Shown here: positions 10,591 to 20,900 of the stretch, in pieces | Numbering within the stretch: the stretch's first letter is position 1 | Layout: every line of letters begins with the position of its first letter | Source of the DNA: Apoderus coryli | Lineage: Eukaryota > Arthropoda > Insecta > Coleoptera > Attelabidae | Assembly (NCBI GenBank): GCA_911728435.2 | Contig: OU452204.1 | Coordinates: 9,176,001 to 9,240,000, forward strand | Length of the DNA stretch: 64,000 nucleotides | Reading direction: 5' to 3' | The notes under the pieces: generated by a model | The model's database searches: none | What the model saw: only the letters and a program-made list of their open reading frames with translations | Told to the model about the DNA's origin: nothing | Made by a program: the position numbers and the translations under genes

Positions 10591-12320
10591 GCAATATAAG
10601 TATTTATTTATTCACGAGCAATGCCCAATTAATTATAACAAAATAAGAAAAGCAAATACAAAAGTAAACTTATGCTAATATATAAACAAAAACAATAATG
10701 ATCTACGTACAAAATATAAACAAATTACACAGAATACATCAGATTCATACAATTCAACAAAAACTGGGCTCTCGAGGCGAACATATCCATAGAGCTATTA
10801 TTATTAGCCATTCTTACAGACCGCGACAGAAACGAACTGCCCGAATAATTGGTTCGGTTTTAGGGCTGGTGAAATAGATAATATGTCAAGCGCGTGCCCC
10901 TACGAGGAACGTGAAGCCCTAGTTGCGACAGAATACCGTTCATTATATCAAAGAGCACGCTCAAGTCATGTCCATCCTTATGACACGCCAACGAGTTCTT
11001 TCCCAGATCGGCCTGGAGCTCGCAGTATATCGAGTGCGGATTAAAAATTAAAAGCTTTATAGTCCTTAAAAAACCTCAAAAATCTTTGCTAAACTTGCTC
11101 TAATCTTCTTTTCTGGACTGCGTAACAAGAAGACCAAACTCCGAACACATACTCGAGGCAAGGTCTCACAAGAGATGTGTACAGATTATTAACAGAGTTG
11201 TTAAAGTCCAAAGAACATCGCTTTATAAAACCTAAAAGCTTTAATGTTAACCCACTATCAAGAAGTACACCGAACTCCTACTTTTTCCAGAAGACATGTG
11301 ATGACAGTTGTTAATTAAGCAGTTCCTCAAGTCGGTTTAAGTCCGCCTGAAGGCTCTCACAATCCTCCAACCTGTCGACAATGGTGTAAAACTTGAGATC
11401 ATCCGTAAATAGCAGGAAGTAACTACAATGAAAACAGGATGGAATATCGTTGATGAAAACATTGAAGAAATGCGGTCCCAGATGAGAACCCTGGGGAACA
11501 CTCGAAGATATGAAGATGGGGTTTGAAATAAAACAATTTATTTTAACCATCTAGGTTCTACTCGTAAGAGTAAGTCATTTCAACAGCGGACTACCGACTC
11601 CAATCTGGTATAATTTCACGATCAAAATATTATGATTAACTCTGTCAAACACCTTCGAGAAGTTTGTATAGATTGCGTGTACCCGTGGACAATTTTCCAA
11701 AGCATTTGTCCAAAACCTAACGTAGTTAAAGGTCAACTCCGTAGACTTGCCAGCCGGAAGACCTGTTGGTCAATAATACCAACACCCCATATCGGAGTGA
11801 GGTAATCAGTGATAATGTTTTCAAAAAACCTTAGGAATGACGCTAATAATACTAATGGGTCTATAGTTGCTAATGTGAGATGGGTTACCCGATTTGAAAA
11901 GGAAAACACTCATTTCTATGAGAAATTAAAAATCAAGGGTAGAGGTCGTGCAGCTGCAAAACTACAATGTCTAATAATAATTGAAGGTCCACCATCAGGA
12001 CCAGGACCTTTATTAGGGTCAAGGTTTGACAGTTTTAAATATATATTCGATATAAGAATCACATATTCGGTCACATTAATGCAGTTCAACGTAGAAAGAT
12101 CAGGCACGGCCCGAAAGACAGTAAAATAAACACTTGAGGACTGCGCAGTGAATAAGTCAACATCTCCCGACCGGTCGTAGGTCTCACATTCCCATTACGT
12201 ATAAAAAAATCTTTACAATTGGAATTAATAATATTCCACAATGATTTGATGTTCCGTGGCAACTCGTTAGAGGCAATAAACTCATCATAGCAGCGTAGGG
12301 AGAATAGATTAATGTACGAT
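10590..12320 (-). pseudogene. Jockey/CR1-like LINE, 5'-truncated and decayed
   Basis: Minus-strand non-LTR element. From the right: pre-RT sequence with YDEFIASNELPRNIKSLWN (about 12160-12300), then LDPNKGPGPDG (about 12010), HAIYTNFSKVFDRVNHNIL (about 11630-11690), SSVPQGSHLGPHFFNVFIND (about 11440-11500) and an FTDD box replacing YADD (about 11400). It continues through a degraded C-terminal region to an AATAAATAAATA tail at about 10597. Multiple stops show it is inactive. It spans almost the whole RT domain, making it the longest LINE in the window. Confidence 0.75.
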
Positions 12321-12577
12321 GTACTTTAAAGATTCAACCCGCGATGTTACATTTGGCACAAAATTTTGCAAAAATTGTAATTCTAGGCTATTTACCTATA
12401 TCGCTTCGATTTTTATAGGATAGCGCAACTTCTAGTTTTTGACATACATACATCTGCTTGTCCGGAGTTTTTATTCAAATCAGAAATAGTCCACAGAAAG
12501 TGAAAAACATGAGAATGACAAGATAACAGATCCAACCTTTCTCGTAAATTATAAATAGAGAATAGATTAATATTTTA

Positions 12578-13713
12578 TACAGGGTGTTTCATAATATATG
12601 CGCAGGACTTGAGGATGTGAGAGCTTGTCCAAAAATATGAAAAAAGTTTCTATTAACTTACCCTCTAAAATACCATTTTCGAGAAATTGAAAAAAAAACC
12701 GTTTTTTACGAATATCTCTGGAACCGTTTATCGTACAGAAAACAGCTTTTGTAAGCATTGTCTACTCATAATAAGCTATATTTTTGTAAGAATTTTTGTT
12801 TTAAATTCACAATTGGTGAAGATTTTGAAGGGGTAGTGGGTGTTTCTCCTCTCAATTTCTATGCCACTGGAAAAAGTACGGTTTTAAGATACTCATTTGA
12901 ACCGCCAATGTTTTCTACACAAAAAAGATACTCGCGGTTATAAGCTTTAAAGTTGACCGATTTCGAGGAAATCAACTTGTTGGAAAACATCAATTTTTTT
13001 AAATAAATTTAATTTTTTCTACTAATTAAACGAGATTTATTTAAACGTTAGAACAAGTAACAAAACCAAACGATAACTTCATAATTGAAAAATAAAAAAA
13101 AACAATCACAAATCATACACAGTTAAATTAAATGTTGGGAATGTCCGCCGTTAGCTTCAATGCACGCAGCAATTCTTCAATTTTTTTTACGGTTTGGAAA
13201 ATTTTGAAAACCTTTTTTTAAATTTTACAATTATAAAGTTAACGTTTAATTAGTAGAAAAAATTAAATTTATTTAAAAAAAATTGACCACGTTTTTCAAC
13301 AATTTTCTAAAGTTTATTTTCCTCGAAAAAGGTCCACTTAAAGCTTATGACCAAGAGTACGTTTTTTTCTGTAGAAAACAAAGGCGGTTCAAATGGGAAT
13401 CTTAAAACCGTACTTTTTCCAGTGGCGTAGAAAAACACCCACTACCCCTTCAAAATGTTCTCCAATTATGAATTTAAAACAAAAAAATTCTGACAAAAAA
13501 CATAGCTTATTATGAGTAGACAATGCTTACAAAAACTGTTTTCTGTACGATAAACAGTTCCGGAGATATTCGTAAAAACGTATTTTTTGTTTCAATTTCT
13601 CGAAATTTCTTTCTTCTTCTTTTAGAGGGTAAGTTAATAGAAACTTTTTTTCATATTTTTGGACGAGCTCTCACATCCTAAAGTCCTGCGCATATATTAT
13701 GAAACACCCAATA
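12578..13713. mobile_element. Foldback element derived from a long-TIR mariner
   Basis: Inverted arms of about 450 bp (12578-13031 and 13241-13713) start with TACAGGGTGTTTCATAATAT and are flanked by TA. The 210-bp centre keeps, on the minus strand, a coding trace AACIEANGGHSQHLI (about 13130-13175). This matches the C-terminus of mariner-like transposases such as the intact copy here (ESNGSHFQHLL). It is therefore an internally deleted, non-autonomous derivative. Confidence 0.75.
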
Positions 13714-15552
13714 TAATCCACTGCTTTGACTAAGTTCAACGGTTGTGTTGCTTTAATTTTTGGAAGAGTATTCAATTACAAAAGTTTGATGGGATTTCAG
13801 AGGTAAATTAAAATACATTTATATTAAATTTATTGTAAAGTATTAGGATCAAATAAGGAATAGCAAAAATAAAAGACACACTGGAAATAATACAAAAATT
13901 TCAACTCTAAAACTCATATATTTTAACAAAGTATAACAATGCAAAATACATTAAACTAAAATAAATCAAACAAATACAATTATTGAAATAAGTTCCGAAT
14001 TCCGCTATATTTCATTTTCCCAATTTGTTTGTAGCAGCACGGAATTCAGCAGAAGAAAATTGCCAGTAGTTCTACTTTACGAATCAATAAAAAAAAATAA
14101 CGAGCTTCAGAGGCAGTAAAATCCCATAAAAATATTAATTCAAATTTAATTAGGCAATAATATAAACAATAAATTTATTATCTATACTCATTCACATTTT
14201 AGATGGATGGAATTTAATTATGTATGCAGGTGTGCAAAATAAATGTTTGAATGTTTTGTTTATAGGTAGTTTAATTTGTAAAAAATATGTTTCTAAGAAC
14301 ACGCCCCCTCCCGCTATGCAACTAATTCCAAAGACTTTTTGCAAATGTTCTTTTTTTACTTTCCAAAAACTCGTACAACATTATGACAGTGAGAATATGT
14401 AACCAACATGAGATAATGTAACCTTAAAAACAATCAGGTTTCCTATTTGTTTGCTTTATGACAGTAACTTATGTCACTCACATATTTAATAATTCATTTG
14501 GAGCGGAAATGGTAAACGCGACTTTCTATAGGTACGACTATAGGTAACCAAAATAGTGTCTCTCTACTAGCTCAGCCTTTTTTTATTTATTTATCCCAAA
14601 ACAAAAAATCATTACAAAAAAATAATCAATAACAAATGCAAATTGACTATGCAAGTCTGTATGTGCATATTAACTATTTAACTATAAATTAAAAACAAAA
14701 ACATTAAATTCAATGAAGAAGAAGTTACATAAATACATGTTACATTAGAAAAGAAAAATAAAAAAAAATACATCCAGATGAGATCAAATTAACAAAAGAG
14801 ATTTAAATTAGGTTATAATTGTAATTTGCAATTTGTATGTTAGAACTATTAGTTTGGTTAGCAACTTAAGATATTTGTCCTGTAAAGGGTTCGATGATAG
14901 ACAGCTCAGTTGAACTAAAAGTTTTGTCGTTCAGGAACTACTTCGCTATTAGCTATTTTTGGAATAAATTAGACTATGTCATGAATCCTCATGCTGTACT
15001 GAAGATATCATTTTTACTGAATTAAACATCCGATATCTAGAGCTTTTTACTCAGCAAAACTAAGCCAATCTCTAAGTTTCAGTTTTCAGTAAACGCTACG
15101 TGCGTTACCAATAAGAAAAGACATCTTGTTTGCTGTCAAGCCCAAAAGGACATGTAGTATATGGCTGTACATAACGCATAGTAGCTACGGTAATATTTTA
15201 GAAATTTAAAAACTTTTACCTATGTTTGCTTCACTTTAGGTGGGTATGTATGCAATAACCATAAGTCAAATTTAGGAAAAAGCTTTTCCTAGACGTAGAC
15301 TTTGTTGTCGTTGTCGTCGCCTCCTACATGCTTTTCCAACTTTCAGAACTTACTTATTGTTCGTGTTTGTTTTGTACAGTCTCTTTTAGTTTTTATTATC
15401 TCCACGGGGGACATTTCAAACTCTATAGGTCTATAATACAGTGTGGTCTAGAGTAAGTAAAATAACTAACAGTGTTCGTTGCAGTAAGTACACCGTTTTA
15501 TATTATATAATTATATCATATCCTATTGCAACGAAGAGTTGTTATGAGCAGG
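13714..15552. other. Unannotated AT-rich DNA
   Basis: AT-rich DNA with short open frames but no recognisable domain, splice-consistent exon set or repeat boundary. Confidence 0.35.
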
Positions 15553-16860
15553 AGAAAATATATGACGATTAGTAGATAGTTCTAATAATAAAGAGACGGG
15601 GCTGAAGGGAAACTTTTTGAACCAGAACCTGCTATACCAACGTTTAGCACCGCCAAATATACACTGTGGCCAAGATAAGAATAGGATGGCATTGGAATCT
15701 TGGAAACTGTAGGAGTTACAATATCGGTTAAATTAGTGAAAAGTTGTACAAAAGTAAACTAACTTTAGCCGTTTTCGAGAATTTTTGAAAAATCGATTTT
15801 TTGCGATTTTAGTTTTTATTTATTTCTGACATTTTTGCAGATATAAAAAACCGAAAAGCACTTTCTCATTGTTACTTTTTGAGGAGAATAAGATAGCGTT
15901 TATAAATTTTCACTACAACGTTTCGTTTTTGAAAAAGCATCATCAACTTTGTTTTATTAAATACGTCCCTGGACTTTTACTTGTTAAATTTAAAGCCATT
16001 TTCAATTCAAAGATAGGTGGTAATGGTGTAAACAAGTTTTCAGTATTTGTAGCTGTTATTTAAACTTCTTCAAGAAAAATCGCCATAGTTTGGCACTTAA
16101 CTGACTGAATGCAAAGTAGTAGGTTTAGCAAAAACATTCTTTCGTCATTACGATTATTATTTGCCAATTTATTTCTGTCTGAGTACACATTTTGTTCTGT
16201 ACGCGGTTTTTTAAATTTAGTTGACATTTTTGTGCTTTTTGAAGTTATTAAAAAAACGCCTTTCCTCAGATGCATGTTCTACGCAAAATAAGTGCCAAAC
16301 TATTGCGATTTTTCTTGAATAATTTTAGATAAAAAACAATCAAACGTCGTAGTGACAATTTGTAAACGCTATCATTTTCTCCTCAAAAAATAACAATGAG
16401 GAAGTGATTTTAATTTTTTTATATCTGTAAAAATAATGTCAGAAATAAATAAAAACTAAAGTCGGAAAAAATAGTTTTTTCAAACATTCTCGAAAACGGC
16501 TAAAGTTACTTTACTTTTGAAAACACCATTTAAAAGGTGTTTAATCCATCTAAATCAAGACCCAGGCAGTCGCTGGGCATGTGTTGATCTCATCTGCGAT
16601 GCTGGTGGTACTTACACTGGTAACTGCGTCATTTGAATCATCATATCTCGAGGTTGGTCCTATCGAAAAATTCTGAATTCCGCTTGAGCTCATAGGATGA
16701 ATTTGAATTGCGACATTCGATGAAATGTACCAGCGTGTCTAAATGAAAGCTCACGCAGTAATAATCTTATTCATTAAGAATATTGAGTATGAATAGAGGC
16801 CGTCAGAAACCCTCGTATGGTCCCATGTAGACCCACTCCTCCTGAACCTACCTCCCTGGC
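15553..16860 (+). repeat. Dispersed repeat copy, interrupted by a foldback
   Basis: The flanks 15590-15667 (AACCAGAACCTGCTATACCA) and 16540-16860 (TTAATCCATCTAAATCAAGA, later GTTTGAATCATCAT-like sequence and ATAGACCCACTCC-like sequence) are colinear with the copy at 28500-28960. An inverted-repeat element separates them here. Function unknown; no coding match. Confidence 0.5.
15744..16526. mobile_element. Foldback element
   Basis: Outer arms of about 190-210 bp (about 15744-15935 and 16312-16526) both carry CTTTAGCCGTTTTCGAGAAT or its complement. A second inner pair (about 16064-16104 and 16290-16318) includes ATAGTTTGGCACTTA. The left arm has about 130 extra bases relative to the right. There is no coding sequence. 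It is nested inside the repeat that also occurs at 28500-28960. Confidence 0.6.
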
Positions 16861-16869
16861 GCCCTGGCT

Positions 16870-17600
16870 AGCGTAATAAAGTGTTGGTAATATGCCGAGT
16901 GAACAGCAATTCACTATATCGACTGCGCGAAAGGTCAGTACCTCATCATGCACAATTAGATACCCAAAACATAGATGCGCGGTGTGACCACTTCAAAGAA
17001 GTGTTACGGCGCAATCCAAACAAGTTTTTGCGCATTTCGTTACCATAGATGAGACATGGTTCCATCACACCACACCAGAGACCAAGCAACAATCGAAACA
17101 GTGGATTTCTACGGGTGAACGTTCACCGAAGAAGGCCAAAAAACTCATTAATATCGATTATCTTGAAAAGGCTAAAACAAAACACAGCTGTTGGACATAT
17201 TTGACATTGTTTTGAAGCAGAAACGACCGCATTTAGCGTGTTGTACCATCAGGACAATGCACGGGTGCATAAGTGTGTAGTCAACATCGCAAAAATTAAA
17301 CAATTGGGCTACGGACTGCGACCTCATCAACCATTTTCTCCAGATTTAGCACCTTGCGATTATTTCCTGCTTCCAAACCTGAAGAAATGGCTGGAGATTC
17401 GGCTCGAATGAAGAGGTCATCGTTGAAACAATCCGTCATTTTGAGGGCCTTGAGGAATCTTATTATTAAGAAGGAAAAACAAATAGAAACACGTTGGACT
17501 AAATGTATTAAGTTAAAAGGAGATTATGTAGAAAAATAAAATGATTTTTTGACAAGAAAAAATAGTTTCCTTTAAAAATCACATACTTATCAGACCACCC
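16870..17600 (+). pseudogene. Mariner transposase relic
   Basis: Plus-strand DD34D mariner remains. VTIDETWFHHTTPETKQQSK (about 17040-17100) contains the first catalytic aspartate. KKAKKLINIDYLEKAKTK shows an internal deletion. Frameshifted HQDNARVH and SPDLAPCDYF equivalents lie at about 17250-17370, and the C-terminus RWTKCIKLKGDYVEK is at 17490-17538. A CCACCCTCC end lies at about 17587. Stops and frameshifts make it inactive. It sits just downstream of the last exon of the CIMIP1-like gene. Confidence 0.75.
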
Positions 17601-17931
17601 TCCTATTAGCAAAAGTATGTGAATAATTTAAAAAATACCAGGTGTGACAATATTTTGTTTGTATTGTCCTCATATCATTGAGCTATGCTCTAATCATCAA
17701 GCTGCGTTTTAACGAATTGTTTACAAACATCTAAAGTTTAATTTAAGAAAACACACCAGGCTACACTCAGGACGGTGTTATAAAAACTATTACTGTTGCT
17801 GCTATTTTATTAAAGCTATATAGTTTATTAAAGAACATACAACTTTTGTAAGAACGCTTTTCTAAAGTGTATAAATATTTCTCGCTTTAATGGGTCTCCT
17901 AAATAACATCCGGTAACGTGTCTACTATATC

Positions 17932-20900
17932 TTAGCCCAATATAATGTTGGTATAGGGCGGTTCGTAAGGCAGTGTATATCTAGGACTGATGTATAGCGG
18001 ACCGAATTTCTCAAGGGAATACTGTGAATTGCTGCGCCACCCTACAATAGCTGTAAAAAAACCAATTAATTTTAGACATAGTTAATAAAAACAACGTCTC
18101 ACATAAATATTTATTCAGTTAGAATCAGACCCGCATTAGATTTGATGTTTTAGTGCATTAAACTTCGATCGTGAGCTAGATACACACAAAATATTGATTG
18201 TTCTTAATAATATAAACAGTGATATATGTTTCTAGATATCTATGCTCTCATCATCAGCTATAAAAACTAAAAACATCAGCATCAGAGTAACATCAGATAT
18301 CAAATCATAGGTATAACATTAGTCTATTAAATAGATGAGAAAAAAAGGAGAGCAAAAATACGAAAGAAAGATACGACATTATAATTATTTAAGAAAAGTT
18401 TTATTTTTCTTTATTTACCTACATAGAAGACTTTAAGTTACGTTATATGTGGCTTGACATCACTGGTGATGAGGTTTTTCTAAGCATTTTTTATTTATTA
18501 CTCTATTTTTGTCTTTTGATTATTAATAAAGAATTTGTGGAGATAACGGTTGTTGCTTTCATTACCCTTAATCTTCATTTTAGTCCCACCGGGAAAGATT
18601 TCGATCGATTATGGAGAAACTACACTGTGAAACAATCTTATAATCTGGTGTAGTACCAGAGTATAATAAATAATACAGTAATCTGACTCTCCGCTTGCGA
18701 GGCGTCCTGCGCATCTCGTCGCGCATGCCGCCATTATGGGTTAGAACGTCACAATAATCGCATAGTCGTAGATAGATACCGTTCAATCCTGTGTTCATTA
18801 TATAGTTCATTGTCGACGTGTACGAGACAAATAAACACAAGTTGGCGCGTGGAGAGATAGCATGGTAACGCAATCAGCTAGGGGTTATATTATTGACAAT
18901 ATATACCTATTATATGGCCCTTATTTGACTAAACAGGATTCAGTTGATGCAGAATTCAGGCACATGGCTTATATGTGGAATTCGTACGAGTAAAAGAGGC
19001 TAGCGCTAAGATTAAGGAAATCGGCTGGTTAAGAATGAAACAACGTCGGATTTCCATTCACTAATTTTGATTAATAAAGTCATCAGATGGAAAAAGGCGG
19101 AATACTTATATGGAAGATTGAAGTTCCGGGAATCTGTGTATGATGTGAATATTCCTCATAAAACTGTCATTACGCCACCGCTACACTCAACATCAATCTT
19201 CGAGCGGTTTCAAAATATTACAAGGCTTTACCGGAGAATATAAAAAGTTTACAGGGGTTTTCGTTTAAGAGCGCTGTTATTATTGTGTTTATTTTTATTA
19301 TTAAAAATCACACAATCAAGTCAACTGATAACACCACTCAAGGCTGTTTTCAATCGCTATGACACACCACAAATATTTCTGAAATTGACAACGATATTAT
19401 TATGTACTTATTTTTAGTCAGGACTTGAGTTTTAACCCAAAATGGCGGTGTCATACGTCACAGTTAGAAATTATTTGGTCAAAGTGCCAACGTGGACTCG
19501 GAATGCTGTGGTAGTACTTAGATCGACGGGGCCAATTTGGCTAAACTGTTTTTAAGAATTTCGTACTTCCGGTTATACCTGAAGTGGGTGTGAACTTCAT
19601 TATTTTAGATACCTACGACCCTATAAAAATTATATACTTTTATTTAATTATACTTGTAATGTAATTCATGTATAATATGTTATGTCCAGCCGTTTTCGAA
19701 TTATTTGAAATTTTAGGTCCAAAAAGACGTTTGTAGATTAAACAATAATTCCAAGTTTTTATTATATAGAAGCTTTAATAAATTAATATGTTGGGATATC
19801 CTAGTAGTTATAGTCCTACTTTAGGCGCCTATGTATTTCGTCTAATACATATTAATACAGGGTGTTTGTCAAAAAGGCTAGTAACTTCGGCAGGTGACTT
19901 GTTACACACTCCTTAGCGGATTCCGACTTCTATGACCACCGTCCTGCAGCCTTAAGTTACCAACGCCTTTCATGGTATCCCATAAGCGTCGATTTAGCCG
20001 CTTTAACTCAGCCTTTGGTTCATCCCACAGCGCCAGTTCTGCTTACCAAAAATGGCCCACTTGGCACTCTGATCCGTGTCTTACGGCTTCATATTCAAGC
20101 AAGCCGGAGATCTCACCCATTTAAAGTTTGATAATAGGTTGAGATCGTTTCGACCCCAATGCCTCTAATCATTCGCTTTACCGGGTGAGACTCGTACTCT
20201 AGGAGCACCAGCTATCCTGAGGAAATCTTCGGAGAGAACCAGCTACTAGGGCATAAAATCAAATTTTTAAATAGCACACCCCAATTTTTATGTTTTTTTT
20301 TGCATCAAAAATAAGAGTTTATGAAAGGATATGTATTCCAAAAATTGATAATTTTCAAAATAGGTATTGACAATTTTACAAATTTTCTATTACAACAAAT
20401 ATGACAATTGCAGATACTAATTAGTAGCAATAATCATGGCGGTAATTTTTTTATGAGTTAACCTTAGATAAGTTTTGAACCATACTACGTTCTCGTTATT
20501 ACTTCATCAAATTCTTCGCAAACTCAAAACTTTCGAAATTATGTATTATTAATTTAATGATAATGATTTGTGTTTTCATGGGTATCTGGCAACAAATATC
20601 ACTCTCTCAGATTCTCCATAAATAATAAACGAATTTAGATAGTCTTCGTTTCTATAATTTATACGCCCCGCCAGGATTATCAGTACTAATTTGTATCTAC
20701 AATTGTCATTGTTGATTATTTTTGAAAAGAAAGTGTCATATTCATTTGCTTTCTAAACCAATCATGGACAACTAAACTCAATTAAATTTCAAAGTCCTAT
20801 CACTATTGTAATAGAAAAATGTAAAATTGTGAATATTTTGAAAACTATAAAGTTTTGGAATAGACATCCATTCATAAGCTTGCCCTTGTTTTTGATGCAA

